Shown: positions 48,195 to 56,812, numbered from the stretch's first letter. The stretch: DNA of 64,000 bases from Geodermatophilus obscurus DSM 43160 (GCF_000025345.1 NC_013757.1:4030001-4094000); one strand, 5' to 3'. The notes: generated by a model not told the origin, from the letters alone. Made by a program: numbers and translations.

Positions 48195-50909
48195 GTGCTG
48201 GCCGGACGGGACCGCGAACGCGCGGCGATCGCCGCACTGCTCGACGCCGCCCGCACCGGGACCGGCGGGGCGCTGGTGATCCGCGGCGTGGCCGGGTCCG
48301 GCAAGTCGACGCTGCTGGCCGACGCCGTCTCCGCCGCCTCCGGGATGCGCGTACTGCGCACGTCGGGCGTGGAGTCGGAGTCCCCGCTGGCATTCGCCGC
48401 CCTGCAGCGGCTGCTGTGGCCGCTGCGTGCCCGCCTCGATGCGCTGCCGGCGCCGCAGGCCGCGGCGCTGGGCGCGGCGCTGGGCGAAGCGGCCGGCGAC
48501 GGCGACCGGTTCCTGGCCTTCCTGGGCACGCTGAGCCTGCTCGCCGACGCCGCCGAGGAGGCACCGGTGCTCGCCGTCATCGACGACGCACACTGGCTCG
48601 ACGACGCCTCGGCCGCCGCGCTGCTGTTCGTCGCCCGCCGGCTGCAGGCTGAGCGGGTCGCGCTGCTGTTCGCTGCCCGCGATGGCGAGGCCCACGACTT
48701 CGACGTCCCCGACCTGCCCACCGCCGTCCTCGGGGGCGTGACCGGGCCCGACGCCGACACGATTCTGTCCGCGCGGGCCGACGACGCGGTGGACCCGGCG
48801 GTGCGCGACCGGCTGGTGGCCGCCACCGGCGGCAACCCGCTCGCGCTCGGCGAGCTCGCCGATGCCCTCACCGGCGACCAGCTGGCCGGCCGGGCGTCGC
48901 TGCCGACGCCGCTGCCGCTGACCGGCGGCGTCGAACGCGGGTTCCTGGACCGGTACCGCCGCCTGTCGACGAACGCGCAGCGGTTCCTGCTGCTCGCCGC
49001 GGCCGACGACACCGGCCGACTGACCGTCGTCCGCGACGCCGCCGCACGTCTCGACGTCGACGACGACGCCCTGGACGAGGCCGAGCGGGTCGGGCTGCTC
49101 CGCGTCGACGGCGACAGCCTGGCGCTGTACCACCCGCTGGTGCGCTCGGCGGTGTACCGCGCGGCCACCAGCACGCAGCGCCGTGCCGTGCACCGGGCGC
49201 TGGCCGACGTCCTCGCCGCCGACCCCGATCGGCACGCCTGGCACCTGGCTGCCGCCGCCGACCGCCCCGACGAGTCCGTGGTCGCAGCGCTGGACGGGGT
49301 GGCCGACCGCGCCGCCGCCCGCGGCGGGCACGAGGCCGCCTCCGCCGCCTGGGCCCGCGCCGCCGAGCTCACCGTCGACAGCAAGGCCCGCGGCCGCCGG
49401 CTGTTCTCCGCCGCGTCCTCGGCGTGGCTCGGCGCCCATCCGTCGCGGGCCGCCGGGCTCGCGGCCGCCGCCGGGGCCGAAGTGACCGACCCGGTCCAGC
49501 GCGCGCGGCTGCTGCTGCTGCAGGGCCAGATCGAGTGGAACACCCACTCCCTCAACGAGGGCTACGACCTCGTCCTGCAGGCCGCCCAGCTGGCCGCCGA
49601 GGTCGATGAGGCGACGGCGCGGCCGCTGGCGATGCTGGCCGCGGCGCTGTCGGCGTTCGGGGCGCGCTCGCCCCGTCCGGTCGATCCGGCGGCGCTGGTG
49701 ACCGAGCCGGCCGCCGACGCACCGCCCACCGCCCGTGCCGCATGGGCGCTGCTACAGGGGTTCGCCGCCGTCGGCCGCCGCGACTGGGCGACCGCCGCGG
49801 CATCCTTCCGGCGCGCGTTCGACCTCACCGACCCCGACCCGCTCGAGGGCGACCACGTCCTGCAGCCCAACCTCGGCATCGCCGCCTGGCTCATCGACGA
49901 GGACGAGCGCAGCCTGCGGCTGCACGAGGAGCAGCTGACCGCCGCCCGCCGCGCCGGGGCACTGAACATGGTCGAGCACGCCCTCACCCGGGGATTCCAC
50001 TCCCAGCTGGCGACCGGCGCGTGGACGACGGCCGCCGGCGCCGCCGCCGAGGCGCTGCCACTGACCGCCAGCACCGGCTCCACCGGGCTGACCGCGCTGC
50101 CCACCGCCCAGCTGGCCGTGGTCGCGGCCCTGCGCGGCGACGAGGCCACCGACCGGCACCTCGCCGACGTCGCCGCGATCCGCGCGGCGCATCCGGTCGG
50201 CATCACCGACAGCCTCGTGGCCGACCTCGCGCACTGGGCGCGGGCGCTGCGGACCGCCGGGCAGCCCGCGCCCGCGCTGCACCACCTGGAGCAGCTGCAG
50301 AACCCGGTGCGGCGCCGCATGGCCGCCCTCGACGTGTTCGACATCGCCGTCCGGGCCGGCCGGGAGGACGTCGCCCGTACCTGGCTGACCGAGGTCGAGC
50401 AGTTCGCCGCGGCCACCGGCACCGCCGGCGCGGTCGCCGTCACCGAGCACGGCCGCGCCGTGCTCGCCGACCGCCCCGACGCCGAGAAGCACTTCCTCGC
50501 CGCGCTGGACGCGCACGCCGCCTCCCCGCGGCTGCCCGACCGGGCCCGCACCCACCTGGCCTACGGCGAGCACCTGCGGCGCGCCCGGCGGCGGGTCGAC
50601 GCCCGCGAGCACCTGCGGGCTGCGCTCACCCTCTTCGAGGAGCTGGGCGCGGCGCCCCACGCCGAACGCGCTGCCCAGGAGCTGCGTGCCTCCGGGGAGA
50701 CCGCCCGCCGCCGCGACGTCACCACGACGACGGAGCTCACCGCGCAGGAACGCCAGGTCGCCGGGCTGGTCCGGCAGGGCCTGTCCAACCGGGACGTCGC
50801 CGCCCGGCTGTTCGTCAGTCCCCGCACCGTCGACTTCCACCTGCGCAACGTGTTCAGCAAGCTCGGCGTGGCCTCCCGCGCCGAGCTCACCGCGCTGGCC
50901 CTGGACTAG
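48195..50909 (+). CDS. Large LuxR-family (LAL) transcriptional regulator
   Basis: 904 residues from GTG 48195; no strong ribosome site, and the frame is open upstream. N-terminal AAA-type ATPase: opening LAGRDRERAAIAALLDAA, Walker A GVAGSGKSTLL, Walker B VLAVIDDAHWLD. A long helical TPR-like middle (about 270-820) follows. The C-terminal LuxR helix-turn-helix is LTAQERQVAGLVRQGLSNRD with VSPRTVDFHLRNVFSKLGV. LAL proteins are usually ATP-dependent activators that respond to a ligand. It sits in the middle of five promoters sharing one palindrome, so it is the best candidate to bind it. Confidence 0.92.
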   Translation: MLAGRDRERAAIAALLDAARTGTGGALVIRGVAGSGKSTLLADAVSAASGMRVLRTSGVESESPLAFAALQRLLWPLRARLDALPAPQAAALGAALGEAAGDGDRFLAFLGTLSLLADAAEEAPVLAVIDDAHWLDDASAAALLFVARRLQAERVALLFAARDGEAHDFDVPDLPTAVLGGVTGPDADTILSARADDAVDPAVRDRLVAATGGNPLALGELADALTGDQLAGRASLPTPLPLTGGVERGFLDRYRRLSTNAQRFLLLAAADDTGRLTVVRDAAARLDVDDDALDEAERVGLLRVDGDSLALYHPLVRSAVYRAATSTQRRAVHRALADVLAADPDRHAWHLAAAADRPDESVVAALDGVADRAAARGGHEAASAAWARAAELTVDSKARGRRLFSAASSAWLGAHPSRAAGLAAAAGAEVTDPVQRARLLLLQGQIEWNTHSLNEGYDLVLQAAQLAAEVDEATARPLAMLAAALSAFGARSPRPVDPAALVTEPAADAPPTARAAWALLQGFAAVGRRDWATAAASFRRAFDLTDPDPLEGDHVLQPNLGIAAWLIDEDERSLRLHEEQLTAARRAGALNMVEHALTRGFHSQLATGAWTTAAGAAAEALPLTASTGSTGLTALPTAQLAVVAALRGDEATDRHLADVAAIRAAHPVGITDSLVADLAHWARALRTAGQPAPALHHLEQLQNPVRRRMAALDVFDIAVRAGREDVARTWLTEVEQFAAATGTAGAVAVTEHGRAVLADRPDAEKHFLAALDAHAASPRLPDRARTHLAYGEHLRRARRRVDAREHLRAALTLFEELGAAPHAERAAQELRASGETARRRDVTTTTELTAQERQVAGLVRQGLSNRDVAARLFVSPRTVDFHLRNVFSKLGVASRAELTALALD

Positions 50910-50953
50910 CCGCAGGCCCCCGGGCCGCTCCGGCCACGTCGGCCCGACCGCAA

Positions 50954-50998
50954 CCTGGCGGTTCTCCCGGCGTGACGCCGCGGGCCCGCTCCTAGCGT
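50954..50998 (+). promoter_or_regulatory. Shared regulon box D with -10 element
   Basis: Box CCTGGCGGTTCTCCCGG at 50954-50970, then CGTGACGCCG, and TAGCGT at 50993-50998, exactly 22 bases after the box. The box centre lies 72 bp before the start codon. If TAGCGT is the -10, the box is centred near -43, the classic place of a LuxR-type activator site. Confidence 0.7.
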
Positions 50999-51033
50999 CC
51001 GAGGTAGACCCAGCCCGGACCGAGGAGCCTCCG

Positions 51034-51507
51034 ATGACCACGGCCACTGCAGCGACCACGGAGACCATGACCGGCCGCGCCGGCGGCCCGCGCGGCGCGC
51101 TCGCTCGCCGCTGGCCGGCCGCGCTCGGCGCCGTCGCCGCCGTCAACAGCTTCGCGCTCGTCGCGCGGCTGCCGGAGCACGCGCAGACCTGGGTCAGCGC
51201 CTGGTGCGTGCTGCTCGCCGCGGTCATCTACCTGACCTGGGGCACCGCCCGCGGCGACCTCGGCAACCGGCGGCTGCTGACCGCGCAGACCGCGGCGGTG
51301 CTCGGCTTCGGCGCGGTGGCGATGACGGCGGTCGCCGTTGACGTCGACGCGGCCCGCTACGTGCTAGCCGCCGGCTGGCTCGCCCACGCCGCCTGGGACG
51401 TCGTCCACCACCGCATCGGCCGGGTGGTGCCCCGCTGGTACGCCGAGACCTGCCTGGTCGCCGACCTCACCATCGCCACCGCGCTGCTCACCGTCGGCAT
51501 CGGCTGA
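51034..51507 (+). CDS. Five-helix membrane protein of the island
   Basis: 157 residues, ATG 51034 after GAGGAG. Short polar head, then about five membrane segments. AAGWLAHAAWDVVHHRIGRVVPRW, with three histidines between helices 4 and 5, is the only striking motif. No family named. Sixty bases before the CzcO-like gene, so probably co-transcribed from box D. Confidence 0.75.
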   Translation: MTTATAATTETMTGRAGGPRGALARRWPAALGAVAAVNSFALVARLPEHAQTWVSAWCVLLAAVIYLTWGTARGDLGNRRLLTAQTAAVLGFGAVAMTAVAVDVDAARYVLAAGWLAHAAWDVVHHRIGRVVPRWYAETCLVADLTIATALLTVGIG

Positions 51508-51566
51508 CCGCACCCGCGGCCGCTCCCGTCCACTTCTTCGCCGACCACGCCCTGCCAGGAGGCACC

Positions 51567-52700
51567 ATGCCCATCCCCGTCTCCGCCGCCGACCAGCCCC
51601 TCGAGGTGCTCGTCGTCGGCGCCGGCCAGGCCGGCCTCGCACTGGGCCAGCACCTCGCCCGCCGCGGCGCGAACTTCCTGCTGCTCGACGCCGGCCCCCA
51701 GATCGGCCACTCCTGGCGCTCCCGCTGGGACTCGCTGCGGCTGTTCAGCCCCGCCCAGTACGACTCGCTGCCCGGCCTGCCGTTCCCGGCTCCGGCCGAC
51801 ACCCACCCCAGCAAGGACGACGTCGCCGACTACCTGCAGTCCTACGCCGCCCACTTCGCGCTGCCGGTGCGGTGCAACTCCCCGGTGCTGCGGCTGCACC
51901 CCGACGCGGACGGCAGCTTCACGGCCACCACCCCAACTGGCACGCTGCGCGCCGAGCAGGTCGTCGTCGCCACCGGCCCGTTCCAGATCCCGCACATCCC
52001 CGCCCTCGCCGAGCAGCTCGACCCGCTGGTGACGCAGCTGCACAGCGCCGCGTACCGCAACCCGACCCAGCTGCCCGGCGCCGGCCGGGTGCTCGTCGTC
52101 GGCGCAGCCAACTCCGGCCTGCAGATCGCTGCCGAACTCGCCGCCACCCGACCGGTCACCGTCGCCGTCGGCAGCCGGCCGACCGAGCTGCCCCAGCGCA
52201 TCGCCGGCCGCGACCTGTTCTTCTGGCTGACGGAGTCCGGGTTCTTCACCGTGCCCGCGCACACCCGCATCGCCCGCCGGCTGCGCGCCCGCGGCGACAT
52301 CGTCATCGGCACCCGCAGCAGCACCCTGCGCCGCCGCGGGATCGACTTCCGGCCGCGGCTGACCGGCATCACCGGCCGCACCGCCCGCTTCGCCGACGGC
52401 ACCACCGTCGGCGTCGACGCCGTCGTGTGGGCCACCGGCTACCGACCCGACTACTCCTGGCTGCACGTTCCTGGCGCCGTCGTCGACGGGCGGGTCCGCC
52501 ACACCGGCGGGGTCACCGACGTGCCCGGCCTGTACTTCCTCGGGCTGCCCTGGCAGACCTGCCGCGGTTCGGCGCTGCTCGGGTTCGTCGGCGCCGACGC
52601 TGCGGCGCTCTCCGCCCGCATGGCCGTCGACGCCACCGCGCCAGCGGCGCGCGCCGAGCCCGGCCGCGGGCCGGCGATCCCGGCGGTCTTCCCGGCGTGA
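51567..52700 (+). CDS. CzcO-like flavin-containing monooxygenase
   Basis: 377 residues, ATG 51567 after AGGAGG. FAD fold VLVVGAGQAGLALGQHLARRG, the region GHSWRSRWDSLRLFSPAQYDSLPGLPFP and a second nucleotide fold VLVVGAANSGLQIAAEL, where GAANSG replaces the more usual GxGNSG. A C-terminal VVWATGYRPDYSWL closes the flavoprotein core. The type is found as CzcO or TrkA-like protein near heavy-metal efflux genes. The enzymatic substrate is unknown. Box E lies inside its last codons. Confidence 0.9.
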   Translation: MPIPVSAADQPLEVLVVGAGQAGLALGQHLARRGANFLLLDAGPQIGHSWRSRWDSLRLFSPAQYDSLPGLPFPAPADTHPSKDDVADYLQSYAAHFALPVRCNSPVLRLHPDADGSFTATTPTGTLRAEQVVVATGPFQIPHIPALAEQLDPLVTQLHSAAYRNPTQLPGAGRVLVVGAANSGLQIAAELAATRPVTVAVGSRPTELPQRIAGRDLFFWLTESGFFTVPAHTRIARRLRARGDIVIGTRSSTLRRRGIDFRPRLTGITGRTARFADGTTVGVDAVVWATGYRPDYSWLHVPGAVVDGRVRHTGGVTDVPGLYFLGLPWQTCRGSALLGFVGADAAALSARMAVDATAPAARAEPGRGPAIPAVFPA

Positions 52701-52723
52701 CGCCGCCGCGGCGTTCCCAGCGT
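52679..52723 (+). promoter_or_regulatory. Shared regulon box E with -10 element
   Basis: Box CCCGGCGGTCTTCCCGG at 52679-52695 overlaps the 3' end of the CzcO-like gene. The next ten bases CGTGACGCCG are identical to those after box D, and CAGCGT follows exactly 22 bases after the box (52718-52723). Centred 76 bp before the next start codon. Confidence 0.7.
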
Positions 52724-52762
52724 CAACCTCAGCCCGTCGCAGTCCCCGTGAAGGAGGCGCCG

Positions 52763-53239
52763 ATGTCCACCGCGACCCTGCTCCCCACCTCCGTGCACGA
52801 CGCCGACGTGGCGGCGGCCACGCTGCCCGCCCGGCACGGTCGGCCCGCGGGGACCGGGGGCTCCGCGGCGGTCCGGGCGTTCCTCGCCCACTACAGCGGC
52901 ACGCTGCTGCCGCTGCTCGCCGCCGTGACCGGCCTCGAGGTCGGATGGCAGATGTACGCCGCGGACACCGGGCCGGCCGCCGCCGCGGTCGTCACCGGCT
53001 GGGCGCTGGTCACCGCTGCCTGGCTGCACCGCCGCGGCTGGCAGCCGGGCACCGTGCGGGCGGTCATCGCCGCTCCGGCGGCCGTGCTGGCCGGCCTCGG
53101 CGCGCTCGGCTGGCTGGCCCCGGCCGGGCTGGTGGTGTGGGGGCCGGTGGCCACCGTGCTGGCCGCGGCGCCGGCGATGGCCGCGCAGCCGCCGGCACCC
53201 GAGCGGCCCGCGCTCCGCCGGGCCTCCGCTCGCGACTGA
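52763..53239 (+). CDS. Membrane protein of the island
   Basis: 158 residues, ATG 52763 after AAGGAGG. A polar 45-residue head, then about four membrane segments (LLPLLAAVTGLEVGWQMYAA, AAAVVTGWALVTAAWLH, a hydrophobic run to residue 140). No family recognised. Its own box E, although only 62 bases separate it from the preceding gene, shows it is a separate transcription unit. Confidence 0.72.
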   Translation: MSTATLLPTSVHDADVAAATLPARHGRPAGTGGSAAVRAFLAHYSGTLLPLLAAVTGLEVGWQMYAADTGPAAAAVVTGWALVTAAWLHRRGWQPGTVRAVIAAPAAVLAGLGALGWLAPAGLVVWGPVATVLAAAPAMAAQPPAPERPALRRASARD

Positions 53240-53273
53240 CCGCCCGACCGTCCAAGCCCCGAAGGAGCTCTTC

Positions 53274-53456
53274 GTGACCGCCTCCCGCACCGGCCTGCTC
53301 GCCGGGCTTGTGGCCGCCGCGGCCGGCGAGATCACCGCCTCCGCCACCCGCCGTGGCCGGTCACCGTCCTCCAGGCTGGCCCGCGGTCTGGTCGACGCCT
53401 CCCCGGCGATGCTCGTCGACGGCGGCGTCGCGCTCGTCGGCCGGGCCGACAAGCCT
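53274..53456 (+). pseudogene. N-terminal remnant of a membrane-anchored molybdopterin oxidoreductase
   Basis: GTG 53274 with a GAAGGAG site. About 61 residues (SRTGLLAGLVAAAAGEITAS ... RLARGLVDASPAMLVDGGVALVGRADKP) resemble the membrane N-terminus of actinobacterial sulfite-oxidase-like molybdopterin proteins, ending at the ADKP that normally precedes the next helix. Beyond 53456 the sequence belongs to another gene on the other strand. Identification rests on a short stretch. Confidence 0.55.
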
Positions 53457-53652
53457 CGAAGATGCGTCCGAGCTGGGCCTCGCTGCGGGTGACCTCGGCG
53501 CGGGCGGTCGACAGGGCCGTGAGCAGCCGCTGGCGCAGCCGGCCGTCTGTGATGACGCTCTCCGGCTGCAACCGGGGCGCGTCGTCGTTTCGTCGTCCTC
53601 CGGTTGGAGGACGACGCTCGTACGTGTCGGCACCGGACAAGAGGACCGACAC
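53454..53652 (-). pseudogene. N-terminal remnant of a PAS-type signalling protein
   Basis: Reading leftwards, ESVITDGRLRQRLLTALSTA then RAEVTRSEAQLGRIFEA looks like the coiled lead-in and first strand of a PAS domain (...SEAQLxxIFEAAP). It is cut at the same point where the molybdopterin remnant ends. A perfect 11-bp hairpin (53591-53616, loop GGTT) lies near its beginning. Start codon uncertain; GTG 53652 is one choice. Confidence 0.5.
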
Positions 53653-53812
53653 CGACTACGCCGCGTGGACGTAGACGACTGATGGCGCACGGCGGCGCAT
53701 TGCGACGACCTCAGCCGGAGCGTCGATCGACCGCTCCGCCCGTTGGACCTCGCCGCAGGACGGGCACGGGTGCGGTAAGCCGCAACCCCTGCCCTCCGCC
53801 GCATCCGTCAGA

Positions 53813-53853
53813 CGTCACCGGCCCGGCCCCCCAGAGGAGCCGGGCCGGTGACG
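53813..53853. terminator. Strong hairpin, probable terminator
   Basis: Perfect 15-bp stem (CGTCACCGGCCCGGC and its complement) with an 11-base loop, in the 300 bases between the scar and the end of nrdJ. It probably insulates nrdJ from the island. Confidence 0.75.
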
Positions 53854-53871
53854 ACCTCAGTGGTCAGGAGT

Positions 53872-53925
53872 GTCCTGCTGGCCGACCACAGGACATTGCT
53901 GTCCAGAGCCGCGACATTGCTGTCC
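53872..53925. repeat. Two direct repeats of a small palindrome
   Basis: GGACATTGCTGTCC and GCGACATTGCTGTCC occur about 22 bases apart (near 53891-53922). Each contains GACA-TTGC-TGTC symmetry, and a related AGTGTCCTGCTGGCC lies before them. This could be the worn end of an insertion sequence or a binding-site array. No transposase gene is near. Confidence 0.4.
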
Positions 53926-53956
53926 GCGCCGGCAGGGACATCCCTGGCCGTTCACA

Positions 53957-56812
53957 TCAGCTGCAGCCGCTGGTCGAGCCGCAGCCCTCGCAGACGTAGC
54001 AGCTGCCGGCCGGGCGCATCTTCGTGCCGCAGGTCATGCACAGCGGCGCGTCGGTGGCGGTGCCGGTGACCAGCTCGAGCAGCTCGGCCGAGGAGTGGGC
54101 CTCCTTGACCGGCTCCGCCTTGGGCTCCGGCTTGGCAGGCGCCTCGGTCGGCGCCGAGCTGCGCAGCGCCTCGAGGTCGACCTCCTCCTCGACCACCGCA
54201 GCGGTCGACGCGGAGGAGCCGTAGCCGGACACCTGCGCAGCCCGCTCCTCGGCGCTGAAGATGCCGAGGGTGGCGCGGGTCTCCACCGGCAGGTGGTCGA
54301 GCGCCAGGCGGCGGAAGATGTAGTCCATCACCGACTGGGCGATCCGGATGTCCGGGTCGTCGGTCATGCCGGCCGGCTCGAACCGCATGTTGGTGAACTT
54401 CTGGATGTAGGTCTCCAGCGGCACACCGTGCTGCAGCGCGATCGACAGCGAGATCGAGAAGGCGTCCATGACGCCGGCCAGGGTCGAGCCCTGCTTGCCC
54501 AGCTTGAGGAAGACCTCGCCGAGGCTGCCGTCCTCGTACATCCCGGCGGTCATGTAGCCCTCGGCACCGGCGACGCTGAACGACGTCGTCATGCTCTGCC
54601 GCTTCTTGGGCAGCCGCTTGCGCACCGGGTGCGACAGCGCGGTCGCCGGAGCAGCGGCCTCGACCTTGGTGTCGGCCTTCTTCGCCTTGGCATCCGACAG
54701 CGGCTGGCCGACCTTGCAGTTGTCGCGGTAGATCGCCAGCGCCTTGAGGCCGAGCTTCCAACCCTGGAAGTAGATGTTCTCGACGTCCTCGACGGTCGCC
54801 GTCTCCGGCATGTTGACCGTCTTGCTGATCGCGCCGGAGATGAACGGCTGCACCGCGGCCATCATCCGGACGTGGCCCATCGGGGAGATGGCCCGCTCGC
54901 CCATCGCGCAGTCGAAGACCTCGTAGTGCTCCGGGCGCAGGCTCGGGGCGTCGACGACGTGGCCGTGCTCGGAGATGTACTCGACGATCGCCTCGATCTG
55001 CTCGTCCTGGTAGCCGAGGCTGCGCAGGGCCCGCGGGACCGTCTGGTTGACGATCTGCATGGAGCCGCCGCCGACCAGCTTCTTGTACTTGACCAGCGAG
55101 AAGTCCGGCTCGATGCCGGTCGTGTCGCAGTCCATCATGAAGCCGATCGTGCCGGTGGGGGCCAGCACCGAGGCCTGCGCGTTGCGCCAGCCGAAGTCGG
55201 CGCCGAGCTCCAGGCACTCCTGCCACTGGGCGGTCGCGGCCTTGAGCACGTCGGCGTCGTCGGCGCCGACCGGGCGGATGGCGTCGTTGGCCGCGGCGTG
55301 CTTGCGCATGACCCGGGCATGGGCGTCGGCGTTGCGGGCGAAGCCCTCGTAGGCGCCCACGATGCCGGCGAGCTCCGCCGAGCGGCGGTAGGCGGTGCCG
55401 GTCATCAGCGAGGTGATCGCCGCGGCGAGGGTCTGGCCGCCGCGCGAGTCATACGCGTGGCCGGTGGCCATGAGCAGCGCGCCGAGGTTGGCGTATCCGA
55501 TGCCCAGCTGCCGGTAGGCGCGGGTGGTCTCACCGATCGGGTCGGTCGGGAAGTCGGCGAAGCAGATCGAGATGTCCATCGCGGTGATGACCAGCTCGAC
55601 GGCCTTGACGAAGTTCCGGCTGTCGAACGTGCCGTCGTCCTCGAGGAACTTCATGAGGTTCAGCGACGCCAGGTTGCACGAGCTGTTGTCCAGGCTCATG
55701 TACTCCGAGCAGGGGTTGGACGCGTTGATCCGCCCGGTCTCGGGGTTGGTGTGCCAGTCGTTGATCGTGTCGTCGTACTGGATGCCCGGGTCGGCGCACT
55801 CCCAGGCGGCCCGGGTGACCTTGCGGAACAGCGTCTTGGCGTCGACGGTCTCGATGACCGAGCCGTCGAGCCGGGCGCGCAGACCGAACTCGTCGCCGTC
55901 CTCGACCGCGCGCATGAACTCGTCGGAGACCCGGACGGAGTTGTTGGCGTTCTGGTACTGGACGCTGGTGATGTCCTTCCCGCCGAGGTCCATGTCGTAC
56001 CCGGCGTCGCGCAGCGCGCGGATCTTGTCCTCCTCGCGCGCCTTGGTCTCGATGAACTCCTCGATGTCGGGGTGGTCGATGTCGAGGACGACCATCTTCG
56101 CCGCGCGGCGGGTGGCGCCACCGGACTTGATGGTCCCGGCGGAGGCGTCGGCGCCGCGCATGAAGCTGACCGGGCCGGAGGCGGTGCCGCCGGAGGAGAG
56201 CAGCTCCTTGGAGGAACGGATGCGGGACAGGTTCAGGCCGGCACCCGAGCCGCCCTTGAAGATCAGGCCCTCCTCGCGGTACCAGTTGAGGATCGAGTCC
56301 ATCTCGTCGTCGACGGCGAGGATGAAGCAGGCGCTGACCTGCTGCGGCGCGTTGGTGCCGACGTTGAACCAGACGGGCGAGTTGAAGCTGAAGTACTGGT
56401 GCATGAGCATCCAGGTCAGCTCGTGCTCGAAGACCTCGGCGTCGCCCTCGGAGGCGAAGTAGCCGTGCTCGCGGCCGGCCGCACCGTAGGTCAGCACGAC
56501 CCGGTCGATGAGCTGACGCAGGCTGGTCTCGCGCTGCGGGGTGCCGACGGCGCCGCGGAAGTACTTCGTGGTGACGATGTTGGTGGCGTTGATGCTCCAC
56601 TCGGCGGGGAACTCCACGCCGCGCTGCTCGAAGTTGATCGAGCCGTCCCGCCAGTTCGTCATGACGACGTCCCGGCGCTCCCAGGTCACCTCGTCGTACG
56701 GGTGCACCCCGGCGGTGGTGAAGACACGCTTGACCTTCAGGCCCTTCCCCCTGGTCGGCGCCTTGGCGGCGCGACGCGTACGACCCGACAAGCGATCCTC
56801 GGTCTCGGTCAC
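53957..56812 (-). CDS. nrdJ: Adenosylcobalamin-dependent (class II) ribonucleotide reductase
   Basis: 951 residues from GTG 56812 after GGGAGAG; the longer open frame belongs to nrdR in another frame. Class II features: FNSPVWFNVG, QVSACFIL with the first redox cysteine, NPCSEYMSLDNSSCNLASLNL around the catalytic site, and NAQASVLAPTGTIGF. The C-terminal tail has CMTCGTKM and CYVCEGCGS cysteine pairs for re-reduction and zinc. Makes deoxyribonucleotides using vitamin B12. 80 bases after nrdR and probably in one operon with it. Confidence 0.97.
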   Translation of the reverse strand: MTETEDRLSGRTRRAAKAPTRGKGLKVKRVFTTAGVHPYDEVTWERRDVVMTNWRDGSINFEQRGVEFPAEWSINATNIVTTKYFRGAVGTPQRETSLRQLIDRVVLTYGAAGREHGYFASEGDAEVFEHELTWMLMHQYFSFNSPVWFNVGTNAPQQVSACFILAVDDEMDSILNWYREEGLIFKGGSGAGLNLSRIRSSKELLSSGGTASGPVSFMRGADASAGTIKSGGATRRAAKMVVLDIDHPDIEEFIETKAREEDKIRALRDAGYDMDLGGKDITSVQYQNANNSVRVSDEFMRAVEDGDEFGLRARLDGSVIETVDAKTLFRKVTRAAWECADPGIQYDDTINDWHTNPETGRINASNPCSEYMSLDNSSCNLASLNLMKFLEDDGTFDSRNFVKAVELVITAMDISICFADFPTDPIGETTRAYRQLGIGYANLGALLMATGHAYDSRGGQTLAAAITSLMTGTAYRRSAELAGIVGAYEGFARNADAHARVMRKHAAANDAIRPVGADDADVLKAATAQWQECLELGADFGWRNAQASVLAPTGTIGFMMDCDTTGIEPDFSLVKYKKLVGGGSMQIVNQTVPRALRSLGYQDEQIEAIVEYISEHGHVVDAPSLRPEHYEVFDCAMGERAISPMGHVRMMAAVQPFISGAISKTVNMPETATVEDVENIYFQGWKLGLKALAIYRDNCKVGQPLSDAKAKKADTKVEAAAPATALSHPVRKRLPKKRQSMTTSFSVAGAEGYMTAGMYEDGSLGEVFLKLGKQGSTLAGVMDAFSISLSIALQHGVPLETYIQKFTNMRFEPAGMTDDPDIRIAQSVMDYIFRRLALDHLPVETRATLGIFSAEERAAQVSGYGSSASTAAVVEEEVDLEALRSSAPTEAPAKPEPKAEPVKEAHSSAELLELVTGTATDAPLCMTCGTKMRPAGSCYVCEGCGSTSGCS

